The translations under genes and the position numbers were made by a program. Of a DNA stretch of 64,000 nt, positions 16,258-25,465 are shown piece by piece. The DNA is from Ancylobacter sonchi (GTDB lineage: Bacteria; Pseudomonadota; Alphaproteobacteria; Rhizobiales; Xanthobacteraceae), in NCBI RefSeq assembly GCF_018390695.1, contig NZ_JAHBGF010000012.1, positions 62,001-126,000 on the forward strand. The letters are read 5' to 3'. The stretch's first letter is position 1. The number at the start of each line of letters is the position of its first letter. A model generated the notes under the pieces. The model had not been told where the DNA came from. It did not search any database and saw nothing but the letters and a program-made list of their open reading frames with translations.

Positions 16258-17222
16258 TTGCGCACCGCCCCGAAGGTGATGCCGCGCAGCAGCTGTTTGC
16301 GCAGCAGGATGGTGAAGACCAGGATCGGCACCAGGAAGATGGTGGTGCCCGCCGCCACCGCCGGCCAGTCCTGCCCGCCCTCGCCGATGATGGTGGGGAT
16401 GAAGGGCGGCGCGGTCTGCGCGCTGCCCGAAGTGAGCAGCGAGGCGAAGGCGTACTCGTTCCAGGCGAAGATCAGGCAGAAGATCGCGGTGGCGGCGATG
16501 CCCGTCGTCGCCTGCGGCAGCACCACCTTGAAGAAGGCCTGAAGGCGGGTGTAGCCGTCGATCATCGCGGCTTCCTCGTATTCGCGCGGGATCTCGTCGA
16601 TGAAGCCCTTGAGCAGCCAGACGGCGAGCGAGACGTTCACCGCGGTGTAGAGCAGCATCATGCCGAGCGCGGTGTCGGACAGGCCGAGCTGGCGGTACAT
16701 CAGGTAGATCGGGATGGCGACCGCGATGGGCGGCATCATCCGCGTCGACAGGATGAAGAACAGAAGGTCGTCGGCCAGCGGCACCTTGAAGCGCGAGAAG
16801 CCATAGGCGGCCAGCGTGCCGAGCGACACGGCGAGGAAGGTCGAGCCGAAGGCGATGATCAGCGAATTGGCGAAGCGCGGCAGGAAGTTGGACGGGCCGG
16901 CGATCACCATGTTGCGCTCGCGGGTCACCGCGTCGCACACGCCCGACGGCGGCGGCAGCGCGGCGATGTAGTCCGGCGTCTGCCGCGTGCGGGTGGTGAA
17001 GAGGTTGCAGTAGCCCTCGAGCGACGGCGTGAACAGGATCTTCGGCGGATAGGAGATCGAATCCGGCGGCGACTTGATCGAGGTGAGGAAGATCCACACC
17101 AGCGGCACCAGCGTGATGAGCGCGTAGAGGATGACGAGGGCGCCGGCGATGCGCTTGGTGCGCAAACTCGGCTCGACGACGGAATGGGCGGTGACGGCGG
17201 GGGCGGCCTTGGTGGTGCTCAT
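16254..17222 (-). CDS. ABC importer permease (MalG/UgpE-type)
   Basis: A 322-residue inner-membrane permease with six hydrophobic segments. The first is near residues 26-48 (GALVILYALITLVPLVWIF), and the EAA loop reads EAAMIDGYTRLQAFFKVVLP at about residues 213-232. A long periplasmic loop after the first segment contains FTPSLEGYCNLF and a Pro/Cys-containing insert. The ATG at 17222 overlaps the upstream permease stop by 4 bp. It pairs with that permease to form the channel. Confidence 0.9.
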   Translation of the reverse strand: MSTTKAAPAVTAHSVVEPSLRTKRIAGALVILYALITLVPLVWIFLTSIKSPPDSISYPPKILFTPSLEGYCNLFTTRTRQTPDYIAALPPPSGVCDAVTRERNMVIAGPSNFLPRFANSLIIAFGSTFLAVSLGTLAAYGFSRFKVPLADDLLFFILSTRMMPPIAVAIPIYLMYRQLGLSDTALGMMLLYTAVNVSLAVWLLKGFIDEIPREYEEAAMIDGYTRLQAFFKVVLPQATTGIAATAIFCLIFAWNEYAFASLLTSGSAQTAPPFIPTIIGEGGQDWPAVAAGTTIFLVPILVFTILLRKQLLRGITFGAVRK

Positions 17223-18154
17223 CTCTGCTTCACCTTGTTCAGCGCCTTCACATAGATGTTGGCGAGGCCGAACACCGCGACGAACAGCACGATGGCGAAG
17301 GCGGAGGACCGCCCGGTCGCCCAGGCCTCGAAGGCGTCTCGCTTGAGCGCGATCGAGGCGACCTCGGTGGTCGAGCCCGGCCCGCCGCCGGTGAGCAGGT
17401 TCACCATGTCGAACATCTTGAAGTTCTCGATGCCGCGGAACAGCACGGCGAGCATGATGAAGGGCAGCGCCATCGGCACGGTGATCGACCAGAACTGCCG
17501 CCAGGGCGAGGCGCGGTCGACCTCGGCCGCCTCGTAGATGTAGTCGGGGATGGAGCGCAGCCCGGCGAGGCAGATCAGCATGACGTAGGGCGTCCACATC
17601 CAGGTATCGACGATGATGATCGCCCACGGCGCGAGATGGACGTTGCCGAGCATCTGGATGTCGGAGGTCGGAATGCCCGACACGAAGGAGACGGCATAGG
17701 CGAACAGGCCGATCTGCGGCTCGTAGAGGAAGCGCCAGAAATTGCCCACCACCGCCGGCGACAGCATCATCGGGATGAGGATCAGCGTGGTCCAGAAGGC
17801 GTGGCCGCGGAACTTGCGGTCGATGAGATAGGCCAGCGTGAAGCCGATCAGCGTCTGCAGCACGATGGTCCAGAACACGAAATGCGCCGTGGTCTGCATC
17901 GACGCCCAGATGTCGGGGTCGTTGAGGATGCGCGAGTAATTGCCGAGCCCGACATTCTGCACCACCGCATTGGGCCGGTTGGCGCGGAAATTGGTGAAGG
18001 ACAAGTAGATCGCCCAGAACAGCGGGAAGATGTTGATCGCCAGCAAGAGCACGATGGTCGGGGCGATGAACAGCCAGGCGATGGCCCGGTCGGACAGGCC
18101 GCGCACCCTTGCGGCGAGCGGCTCGGGCGTCGCGCGGATGGCCGCGTCGGCCAT
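17219..18154 (-). CDS. ABC importer permease (MalF/UgpA-type)
   Basis: A 311-residue permease with six hydrophobic segments and an EAA loop (EAAEVDRASPWRQFWSITVP) at about residues 213-232. The ATG at 18154 lacks a clear ribosome-binding site; a GTG at 18187, adding 11 residues, is an equally possible start. It follows the binding-protein gene after about 240 bp containing a strong stem-loop, and overlaps the next permease by 4 bp. Confidence 0.85.
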   Translation of the reverse strand: MADAAIRATPEPLAARVRGLSDRAIAWLFIAPTIVLLLAINIFPLFWAIYLSFTNFRANRPNAVVQNVGLGNYSRILNDPDIWASMQTTAHFVFWTIVLQTLIGFTLAYLIDRKFRGHAFWTTLILIPMMLSPAVVGNFWRFLYEPQIGLFAYAVSFVSGIPTSDIQMLGNVHLAPWAIIIVDTWMWTPYVMLICLAGLRSIPDYIYEAAEVDRASPWRQFWSITVPMALPFIMLAVLFRGIENFKMFDMVNLLTGGGPGSTTEVASIALKRDAFEAWATGRSSAFAIVLFVAVFGLANIYVKALNKVKQR

Positions 18155-18349
18155 CTTGTCGGAGAAGGTGTCGTGTGAAGCGGTCACGTTCGCATCCGAG
18201 GTGATGAGCGTTGCGGTCCGACAGGGCGACCCGGTCCGGCAGGAGCGGGCCGGGTCGCAGTCGGAGGGTCGCGATCGGGAACCCGTACGGCCCGGCTCCC
18301 GGTCGCCGCGCCCGGCCATGACAGCCGGTCGCGGGGCGGGCGACCGGAG

Positions 18350-18374
18350 GGCGGTCCGGTCAGGACGGACCGCC
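18350..18374 (-). other. Intercistronic stem-loop after the binding-protein gene
   Basis: A 9-bp stem (GGCGGTCCG with CGGACCGCC) and 7-nt loop, 20 bp after the binding-protein stop and without a T-run. Such structures after binding-protein genes commonly protect that part of the mRNA and lower downstream expression. The rest of 18155-18393 is GC-rich with no gene that I can support. Confidence 0.6.
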
Positions 18375-18393
18375 GGCCGGTCGGATGGCGGCC

Positions 18394-19728
18394 TCAGATC
18401 TTGCCGTCGTCCTTGAAGACCTCGGTCCAGTCCTTGACCAGACCATCGAGCGCTTCCTTCGCCGTGCCCTTGCCGGCGATGACGTAGTCATGCACCCGCT
18501 TCTGCATCGCCTGCAAAAGCTCGGCATAGCTCGGCTCGGCCCAGAAATCCTTGACGATGGCCATGGATTCCAGGAAGGCCGGCGCATAGGGCTGGCTGGT
18601 CTTGAAGCTGGGCGCGTCGACCACCGCCTTCAGGCAGGAAAAGCCGCCGAGCTGCCACCATTTCTGCTGCACGTCCGGCTGGGCGAACCACTTGATGTAC
18701 TGGAGCGCCGCGTCCTTCTTGTCCGAATAGGACACCACCGAGATGCCCTGCCCGCCCAATTGGGCGAAATGGTACTTCTCGGCCGGATTGGGGAAGAAGC
18801 CGATGCGGTTGCCGCCGACCTTCTCGTCCTTGTAGAGGCCGGGCCAGGTGAAGGCGAAGTTCATCTGCATCGCCACCTGACCGGATTTGAAGGCGTCGGC
18901 CGATTCCACCATGTAGACGTTCGACGCGCCCGGCGGGGTGCAGCAATCGTAGAGCGCCTTGTAGAATTCGAGGCCCTTCACCGCATCCGGCGAATTGACG
19001 TAGCCCTGCATCTCATAGGGCTTCTTGGGGTTGTCATACATGAAGCCCCAATCGTACAGGACGTTGGTGACGCCCATGGTGATGCCTTCCGAGCCGCGCT
19101 CGGTATAGATCGAGGCACCGTAGACGGTCTTGCCGTCGATCTGCCGCTTCTGGAAGAACTCGGCGATCTGCTTCAGCTGGGTGTAGGTCTTGGGCGCCGC
19201 GAGGTCCCAGCCATACTTGGCCTTGAACTCCTTCTGCAGCTCCGGCTTCTCGAACCAGTCCTTGCGGTAGGTCCAGCCCACCACGTCGCCCATCGCCGGC
19301 AGCGCCCAGTAGTTCGGCGTGTTCTTCGGCCATTCCGAATAACCCACGACCGTCGCCGGCACGAAGTCATCCATCTTGATGCCTTCCTTGGCGAAGAAGT
19401 CGTTCAGCTTCACGTAGTGGCCATTCTCCGCCGAGCCGCCGACCCACTGGCTGTCGCCGATGATCAGGTCGCACAGCTTGCCGTGCGAGTTGAGCTCGTT
19501 GAGGAAGCGGTCGGCATAGCTCGTCCACGGGACGAACTCGAACTTCATGTCGATCTTGGTCTTGGCGGTGAAATCCTTGGACAGCTCGACCAGCGCGTTG
19601 GCCGGGTCCCAGGCCGCCCAGCACAGCGTCAGCTGCTCGGCCTTGGCCGCCTGCGGCACGGCGAGCGTGCCGGCGAACGCTCCAAACGCAACCGCAGCCC
19701 CAAGAAGGGGCCTCAACGTCTTCAGCAT
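18394..19728 (-). CDS. ABC importer solute-binding protein (family 1, carbohydrate/polyol type)
   Basis: A 444-residue periplasmic binding protein. The signal peptide is clear: MLKTLRPLLGAAVAFGAFAG, ending near AKAEQ (about residue 30). The mature part has family-1 features such as LIIGDSQWVGGSAENG and a GDVVGWTYRKDWFE hinge region. GGAGGA lies just upstream of the ATG. As first gene of the importer/dha operon its ligand is probably a polyol or ketose phosphorylated by the downstream kinases, such as glycerol-like compounds, dihydroxyacetone or erythrulose; this is inference. Confidence 0.88.
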   Translation of the reverse strand: MLKTLRPLLGAAVAFGAFAGTLAVPQAAKAEQLTLCWAAWDPANALVELSKDFTAKTKIDMKFEFVPWTSYADRFLNELNSHGKLCDLIIGDSQWVGGSAENGHYVKLNDFFAKEGIKMDDFVPATVVGYSEWPKNTPNYWALPAMGDVVGWTYRKDWFEKPELQKEFKAKYGWDLAAPKTYTQLKQIAEFFQKRQIDGKTVYGASIYTERGSEGITMGVTNVLYDWGFMYDNPKKPYEMQGYVNSPDAVKGLEFYKALYDCCTPPGASNVYMVESADAFKSGQVAMQMNFAFTWPGLYKDEKVGGNRIGFFPNPAEKYHFAQLGGQGISVVSYSDKKDAALQYIKWFAQPDVQQKWWQLGGFSCLKAVVDAPSFKTSQPYAPAFLESMAIVKDFWAEPSYAELLQAMQKRVHDYVIAGKGTAKEALDGLVKDWTEVFKDDGKI

Positions 19729-19818
19729 GTTCTCCTCCCAGGGAACGAGGCGGGTCTTCTGCCCCCTCGATTGGCGTTCGCGTACCGGTGGCGTCCGGTC
19801 ACGTTCAGTGTTGTGTTT

Positions 19819-19857
19819 AGTTATGTCCGAATCGCTCAACATGACAAGAGTGATTCG
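19819..19857 (-). promoter_or_regulatory. Promoter/operator region of the ABC-dha operon
   Basis: An inverted repeat CGAATCGCTC (19828-19837) and GAGTGATTCG (19848-19857), 9 of 10 matching, has a spacer containing TTGTCA on the minus strand, a good -35-like box. An AT-rich stretch suited to a -10 follows at about 19819-19824, about 90 bp before the binding-protein ATG. A repressor bound here would cover the -35. No regulator gene for it is adjacent. Confidence 0.5.
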
Positions 19858-19924
19858 TTGCTGCGCCGCAGCGGGCGAATCAGGCATGGTCGGCCGCAAT
19901 GGAAAGCGGGAGCGCGCGGCGAGG

Positions 19925-20383
19925 ATGAGCGTCCAATCGGTCAGGGATTTTCTCGACGCCACGGCGCCCGACATCGCCATCGTCGAGCTGGAGGCGCGCA
20001 CCGCCACCGTCGCCGAGGCGGCGGCCGGGCACGGCGTCGCGGCGGCGCAGATCGCCAAGACGCTGTCGCTGCGGGTGGGCGAGCGCGCCTTCCTGCTGGT
20101 AGCCGGCGGAGAGGCGCGGCTCGACAACGCCAAGGCCAAGGCGGCCTTCGGCGGCAAGACCCGAATGCTCGACGCCGAGGAGGTGACGGCGCTCACCGGC
20201 CATCCGATCGGCGGCGTCTGCCCGTTCGGCCTCGCGACGCCGCTGCCGGTCTATTGCGACGTGTCGCTGAAGGCCTTCGACGAGGTGGTGCCGGCGGCCG
20301 GCTCGCCCTATGCCGCGCTGCGGATCGCGCCCGACCGCATGGCCGCGATCACCGGCGCCGCCTGGGTCGACGTCTGCCGGTGA
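19925..20383 (+). CDS. YbaK/EbsC-family aminoacyl-tRNA deacylase
   Basis: A 152-residue cytoplasmic protein of the YbaK/ProX-editing superfamily, which hydrolyses mischarged tRNAs. The family core is visible: QIAKTLSLRVGERAFLLVAGGEARLDNAKAKAAFG at about residues 41-75, with the conserved Lys, then GHPIGGVCPFGL at about 92-103. Normal length. The chosen ATG (19925) begins MSVQSVRDFLD; two earlier in-frame starts would add a basic tail. It is divergent from the ABC-dha operon and convergent with wspR. tRNA specificity cannot be read here. Confidence 0.85.
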   Translation: MSVQSVRDFLDATAPDIAIVELEARTATVAEAAAGHGVAAAQIAKTLSLRVGERAFLLVAGGEARLDNAKAKAAFGGKTRMLDAEEVTALTGHPIGGVCPFGLATPLPVYCDVSLKAFDEVVPAAGSPYAALRIAPDRMAAITGAAWVDVCR

Positions 20384-20433
20384 GAGATTAGCCGGCGAAA
20401 AATCGGCAGGGAAGCCTCGGCGCCCTCACACGG

Positions 20434-21447
20434 CTAGCGGTCGCCGGGACGGCTCAGCTCGTAGCGGTCCTTGCCGGACGCCTTGGCGCGGAACAAGGCG
20501 AGGTCGGCGGCGGTGATGATCGCCTCCGGCGACTCGCCTTCCGGCTGCATCGAGGCGACGCCGACGCTGACCGTCACCTGCTTGCCGCCGTGCGGGATGC
20601 CGAGATTGCGGACGTTCTGCACCAGTCGCTCGGCGGCGACCTGCGCCTCCTCGATGCCGGTGTTCAGCAGCACCACGACGAACTCCTCGCCGCCGAAGCG
20701 TGCCGCCAGATCGCCGGCGCGGCTGGCGCTGACGCGAATGGCGTCGGCCACCCGTCGCAGCACGTCGTCGCCGGCGAGATGGCCATAGGTGTCGTTGTAG
20801 TCCTTGAACTGGTCGACATCGATCATCAGCACCGACAGCGTCAGGCCGCCGCGCAGGGCGCGCCGCCACTCCGCCATCATGTACTCGTCGAAATAGCGCC
20901 GGTTGCCGAGGCTGGTCAGCCCGTCAATGCGGGTGAGGCGCTCGAGCTCCAGATTGGCCTGCATCAGCTGGCGCTGGCTCTCGCGCAGCGCGGCATAGGC
21001 GGCATCGCGCTGGAGGTGATCGAGATAGGCGCGGCTGTGATAGCGGATGCGGGCGATCAGCTCGATGCGGTCCGGCAGCTTGACGAGATAGTCGTTCGCG
21101 CCGGCCTGGAACGCCGCGCTCTTGGTCGCCGCCTCGTCCTTCGCCGACAGCACGATGACCGGCACGGATTGCAGAGTCGGATGCTCCCGGTAGTGCCGCA
21201 CCAGAGCGAGGCCATCTATGCCGGGCATGACGAGGTCCTGCAGGATCACCGTCGGCTTCAGTTCCTCGGCAACCCGGATCGCCTCCTGGGCGTTGGTGCA
21301 GTAGTGCAGGTCGATATCCGCTTCGCCCAGAAGAGCCCGCCGGACCGCCTCGCAGATCAGTACCTGGTCGTCGACCAGCAGCACCAGCGAGAGATAACCT
21401 TCCGCCAGGGGCGGCACATTGGCCGGGAAAGCGGCGCTGTTGCTCAT
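20434..21447 (-). CDS. wspR: Response-regulator diguanylate cyclase WspR
   Basis: A 337-residue output protein of the Wsp system that makes c-di-GMP. The receiver domain (about residues 20-140) has phospho-acceptor Asp71 in ILQDLVMPG; a coiled-coil linker (about 145-172) follows; the GGDEF domain has the active GGEEF at 252-256. An inhibitory I-site, RAGD at 243-246, sits five residues before it, so product feedback is expected. It is the last gene of the wsp operon, 13 bp after wspF. Confidence 0.92.
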   Translation of the reverse strand: MSNSAAFPANVPPLAEGYLSLVLLVDDQVLICEAVRRALLGEADIDLHYCTNAQEAIRVAEELKPTVILQDLVMPGIDGLALVRHYREHPTLQSVPVIVLSAKDEAATKSAAFQAGANDYLVKLPDRIELIARIRYHSRAYLDHLQRDAAYAALRESQRQLMQANLELERLTRIDGLTSLGNRRYFDEYMMAEWRRALRGGLTLSVLMIDVDQFKDYNDTYGHLAGDDVLRRVADAIRVSASRAGDLAARFGGEEFVVVLLNTGIEEAQVAAERLVQNVRNLGIPHGGKQVTVSVGVASMQPEGESPEAIITAADLALFRAKASGKDRYELSRPGDR

Positions 21448-21460
21448 CGTACCAAGCCCG

Positions 21461-22477
21461 TCATTGCGAACGCCCGAACACCGCCGTCAGGCGCCGGGCG
21501 ATCAGGTCGAGGGGAAGTATTTCGGCCGCGGCGCCTATCGCTGCGGCAGCTTTCGGCATTCCGTAAACCGCGCTGCTGTCCTTGTCCTGCGCAATCGTGA
21601 GGTGATGCGCGTCGCGGAGCATTTTAAGGCCGAGCGCGCCGTCCCGGCCCATGCCGGTGAGCAGCACGGCGACGGTATCGCCGCGCCACAGCCGGGCGAC
21701 GCTCTTGAAGAACACGTCGACCGAGGGGCGGTAGGGATAGGCCCGCGGGTCCGGCGTATAGGCCATCACGCCGGTGGCAGTCAGGATGAGGTGATCGGCG
21801 GAGGCCGCGATCAGCACCGTGCCGACCTCCGGCCGGTCGCCCTCCAGCGCCGGGCGCACCTTCAGCGCGGTGTGCTGGCCGAGCCAGGAGGCGAGGCCGG
21901 GGACGAATTTCTCGTCGACATGCTGCACCAGGATCAGCGCGGCGGGGAAATCCGCCGGCAGGCCGGCGAGCAGCGTCGCCACCGCCGCCGGACCGCCGGC
22001 CGAGGCGCCGATCACCACCAATGGCGGCACCGGGCCGGCCGCCGCGACGGCCGGCGGCGCCTGGCGCGGCGAGCGGCCGTCGCCGATCAGCTTGCCGATG
22101 GTGGTGATCTTGGTCAGCAGCACGTCGGCCTGGATCGACATGCCCTCGGCGAGGTTCACCGAGGGAATGTCGACGGCATCGAGCGCGCCATGGCCCATCG
22201 CCTCGTAGACGCCGGGAATGTTGCCGTCGACGCTGGCGATGACGAGGAGGATCGGGCACGGCGTGTCCCGCATGATCCGCCGCGTCGCCTCCACCCCGTC
22301 CATTTCCGGCATGACGAGGTCCATCAGCAGGAGGTCGGGCAGGTCGCGCCGGCACGCCTCCACAGCCTCGCGCCCGTTGGAGGCGATCCAGGCCACCTCG
22401 TGCTCATGGGTGCCGGCGACCGCCCGCCGCAGCACTTCCGCCGCCAGCGGCAGATCGTTGACGATGCCGATCCTCAT
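21461..22477 (-). CDS. wspF: Chemoreceptor methylesterase WspF (CheB family)
   Basis: A 338-residue CheB-type enzyme that demethylates the receptor and resets signalling. The receiver domain has Asp about 53 in [13 protein letters not shown]. The esterase domain carries the catalytic triad elements GASAGGP (Ser), VQHVDEKF (His) and GMGRDGALG (Asp). Start at MRIGIVND (22477); an ATG 4 codons earlier is also possible. In Pseudomonas, loss of WspF causes constant WspR activity and wrinkly colonies. It lies 31 bp after wspE. Confidence 0.9.
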   Translation of the reverse strand: MRIGIVNDLPLAAEVLRRAVAGTHEHEVAWIASNGREAVEACRRDLPDLLLMDLVMPEMDGVEATRRIMRDTPCPILLVIASVDGNIPGVYEAMGHGALDAVDIPSVNLAEGMSIQADVLLTKITTIGKLIGDGRSPRQAPPAVAAAGPVPPLVVIGASAGGPAAVATLLAGLPADFPAALILVQHVDEKFVPGLASWLGQHTALKVRPALEGDRPEVGTVLIAASADHLILTATGVMAYTPDPRAYPYRPSVDVFFKSVARLWRGDTVAVLLTGMGRDGALGLKMLRDAHHLTIAQDKDSSAVYGMPKAAAAIGAAAEILPLDLIARRLTAVFGRSQ

Positions 22478-22508
22478 CCCGCGCCCCACATGATGCCCGC
22501 CCGCTCCC

Positions 22509-24797
22509 TCACCCCATCGCCCCGCCGATGAGATCCTCGACCGCGTGGATCAGGGTCTCGTCGTGGAAGCTGCTCTTGGTGAGATAATAGTCCGCGCCGG
22601 CGTCGAGACCACGGCGCCGGTCCTCTTCGCGATCCTTATAGGACACGATCATCACCGGCAGGCGGTTGAGGCGCGGGTCGCGCTTGATCAGCGTCACCAG
22701 CTCGATGCCGTCCATGCGCGGCATGTCGACATCGGTGACCACCAGGTCGAAAGCCTCGGAGCGCACCGCGTTCCAGCCGTCCATGCCGTCGACGGCGATT
22801 TCCACCGCATAGCCGTGCTGCTCGAGCAGCTTGCGCTCCAGCTCGCGCACGGTGAGCGAATCGTCCACCACCAGCACCCGCTTGCGCCGGTGCTGCACCG
22901 CGGCGGCACGGCCCTGGCGCAGGCCGCGGAACGCCCCCGCCGCGGCGAGCTTGTCGGCCGATTGCAGCAGGTCGTCCATGTCGACGATCAGTACCGGCGC
23001 GCCGTCCTCCATCAGCGCCGCCGCGCTGATGTCCTTGATCTTGCCCAGCCGCGGATCGAGCAGCCGCACCACCAGCTCGCGCTCGCCGAGGAAGCGGTCG
23101 ACGATCAGCCCATAGGTATTCTCGCCCTCGCCGATCACCACCACGGCGAGTTCGGCCTCGTCCGCCCGCGCTGCGCCGCGCTCCAAAAGCTCATGCGCGG
23201 TGACCAGCCCGACCGGTCGGTCGCCGAAGCGGAAATGCGGGCGTCCCTCCAGGGTCTCGATGGCCGTGCGCTCCAGCTTGAGCGTGCGGGTGATGCCGGC
23301 GAGCGGCAGCGCATAGGGCTCGCCGTCGACCTCCACCAGCAGGGTACGGATCACCGACAGGGTGAGCGGCAGCTCGAACAGAAAGCGCGTGCCCTCGCCG
23401 AGGCGGGTGGAGATCACCACCCGGCCGCGCATCTCCTTCACCGTCGCCTGCACCGCGTCGAGCCCGACGCCGCGGCCGGAGACGTCGCTCACCGTCGGCT
23501 TCATCGAGAAGCCGGGCAGGAACAGGAATTCCAGCAGCTCCGCCTCGCTCAGCCGGGCGGCGGCCTCCCCGGCGATCAGCTGGCGCTCCACCACCACCCG
23601 CCGCAGCCGGTCGAGATCGATGCCGCGCCCGTCATCGGCGATGATGATCTGCAAGAGGCCGGCAGTATGGCGCGCCTCCAGCCGGATCAACCCCTCGGCC
23701 GGCTTGCCGACCGCCAGCCGCTCCTCCGGCGTCTCGAGGCCGTGGTCGATGGCGTTGCGCAGCAAATGGCCGAGCGGCGTGTCGAGCTGATCGAGGATGT
23801 CGCGGTCGATGCCGGTAGGGCCACCGACGATGGCGAGCCGCGCCTGCTTGCCGAGCGCACGACTGAGGTCACGCACGGTGCGCGAATAGCCGCGCACGCC
23901 GTCCTCGAACGGGCGCATGCGGCTCTCCAGCGTCTCGGCATAGAGGCGGTTGGCGAGATCGGTGCCGCGCCGGTCGATCGAATCGAGCTCGGCGAGCCGC
24001 ATGGCGAGATAGTCGCGGCTCTCGCCCAGCGCCGAGCGGGCGACGGCGAGCGCCTGCGCGGCCGGCCCGTCCTCCTCGTCCACCGGCAGCCCGGCGCGGA
24101 CGGTGTCGAGCGCACGGGCGAGCTCGGCATGTTGCCGCCGCAGCCGCTGGAGGCTGTCGGCGAACGGCCGCAGCCTCCGGGCCTCGATCAACGATTCGCC
24201 GGCGAGGCCGAGCAGCCGCGTCATGCTCTGGGCGGTGATGCGGATCATCCGCTCGGTGGCGACCGGCGCGGCCTCGGCCGCCGGGAACGACGCGGGCACC
24301 GAGGGGAGCACCTCGTCCGGGACCAGCGCAGCGACCGGCGCGGGAGGCATGGGCGACACGGACGGTATTTCGACGAGCACCGGCGCCGCGTCGGCCGGCG
24401 GCTCGGGACGCAAGCCGCCCTCCAGAGCCTGCAGGAAAGCGGCGATGCGGGGCTCCGCGGCCGCGCCGGCGCCCTCCTCGGCGGCGAGCACGCCGAGCAG
24501 GTCGACACCCTTGAGCAGGGCGTCGATATGCTCCTGGCTCAGCCGCAGCTGGCCGTGCTGCGCGGCGACGAGGCATTCCTCCATCGCGTTGGCGACCCGC
24601 ACCGCCGGCATCAGCTCGACGATGCGCGCCGCGCCCTTCAGCGAATGCGCCGCCCGCATCGCCGCTTCCAGCTCGGCGCTGGCCACCGGGTCGCGCTCCA
24701 GCGCCAGCAGGCTGGCGGTGAGCGCCTGCGACTGCATGTCGAGCTCGGCCCGGAACAGGTCGAGCATGGAGAAGCTGCCGTAATCCGGGGTGCTCAT
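22509..24797 (-). CDS. wspE: Hybrid CheA-type histidine kinase WspE
   Basis: A 762-residue hybrid kinase. An N-terminal HPt domain has His51 in [13 protein letters not shown] Pro/Ala-rich linker (about 125-185) follows, then the dimerisation/ATPase domain with [16 protein letters not shown] and [11 protein letters not shown], a CheW-like domain, and a C-terminal receiver with Asp about 689 in [12 protein letters not shown]. It should phosphorylate WspR and WspF. It overlaps wspD by 4 bp. Confidence 0.93.
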   Translation of the reverse strand: MSTPDYGSFSMLDLFRAELDMQSQALTASLLALERDPVASAELEAAMRAAHSLKGAARIVELMPAVRVANAMEECLVAAQHGQLRLSQEHIDALLKGVDLLGVLAAEEGAGAAAEPRIAAFLQALEGGLRPEPPADAAPVLVEIPSVSPMPPAPVAALVPDEVLPSVPASFPAAEAAPVATERMIRITAQSMTRLLGLAGESLIEARRLRPFADSLQRLRRQHAELARALDTVRAGLPVDEEDGPAAQALAVARSALGESRDYLAMRLAELDSIDRRGTDLANRLYAETLESRMRPFEDGVRGYSRTVRDLSRALGKQARLAIVGGPTGIDRDILDQLDTPLGHLLRNAIDHGLETPEERLAVGKPAEGLIRLEARHTAGLLQIIIADDGRGIDLDRLRRVVVERQLIAGEAAARLSEAELLEFLFLPGFSMKPTVSDVSGRGVGLDAVQATVKEMRGRVVISTRLGEGTRFLFELPLTLSVIRTLLVEVDGEPYALPLAGITRTLKLERTAIETLEGRPHFRFGDRPVGLVTAHELLERGAARADEAELAVVVIGEGENTYGLIVDRFLGERELVVRLLDPRLGKIKDISAAALMEDGAPVLIVDMDDLLQSADKLAAAGAFRGLRQGRAAAVQHRRKRVLVVDDSLTVRELERKLLEQHGYAVEIAVDGMDGWNAVRSEAFDLVVTDVDMPRMDGIELVTLIKRDPRLNRLPVMIVSYKDREEDRRRGLDAGADYYLTKSSFHDETLIHAVEDLIGGAMG

Positions 24798-25465
24798 GCG
24801 ATCCCCCGGTCGACGGCGTCGAGGACGAGCTCGCCGTCGAGGCGCCCCAGCATGCGGCCCTGCCAGGCGATCATCGAAGTGGCGAAGCTGGACGCCGCCT
24901 TGCCGATCGTCGCCGGCAGCGCCAACACGTCGCGCGCCGCGTGCTGGTGCAGGCCGTGCACCTCGTCGACGCGGAAAGCGACCCGGCGCCGGTCATGGCC
25001 GAGCACGACGAGACGCGGAAAGGCGGTGATGCGGCTCTCCGCCTCGCCTTCCGCCTCGCCGAGGCCGATCAGCGCGGCGAAGGAAATCTCCACCAGCAAT
25101 TCGCCGCGAATGTTCACCACGCCGAGCACCAGCTGGTCGCGCCGATGCGGCAGCGTGTGGCGCGGGCGCGGCTCGGTGATCTCCTGCACGAGCCCGGCGG
25201 GCAGCGCCAGCCATTCGTCGGCGAGGCGGAACACCAGGATGCGCCGCTCGGCGACCTCGCTCGCCTCCGCCGCCGCCTCCTCGTCGGGAACCTCGGCGAA
25301 ATAGCGCGCCCATTCCTCGCGGTAGCCGGGCGGCAGCGCACGGTCGAGCAGGCGGCTCGCCGCCGCCTGGTGCGCGGCGTCGCGGTGCGACAGCTCGGCC
25401 CCCACAGATGAGGACGTCTCAGCCGCCGCAGGCGGGGGCAGTTCGTCATCGGCGCCGGGGCTCAT
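24794..25465 (-). CDS. wspD: CheW-like coupling protein WspD
   Basis: A 223-residue scaffold protein joining receptor and kinase. A ~80-residue N-terminal region (RDAAHQAAASRLLDRALPPG and on) precedes the CheW domain (about residues 85-215), recognisable by ILVFRLADEWLALPAGLVQEI and VLGVVNIRGELLVEI. The long N-terminal region is normal for WspD and separates it from WspB. It overlaps both neighbours by 4 bp. Confidence 0.9.
   Translation of the reverse strand: MSPGADDELPPPAAAETSSSVGAELSHRDAAHQAAASRLLDRALPPGYREEWARYFAEVPDEEAAAEASEVAERRILVFRLADEWLALPAGLVQEITEPRPRHTLPHRRDQLVLGVVNIRGELLVEISFAALIGLGEAEGEAESRITAFPRLVVLGHDRRRVAFRVDEVHGLHQHAARDVLALPATIGKAASSFATSMIAWQGRMLGRLDGELVLDAVDRGIA

Noticed and set aside
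22545-25304. Plus-strand open frame of 919 codons opposite wspE/wspD
   Set aside because: Antisense shadow of wspE; the minus-strand reading has intact HPt, kinase and receiver motifs.
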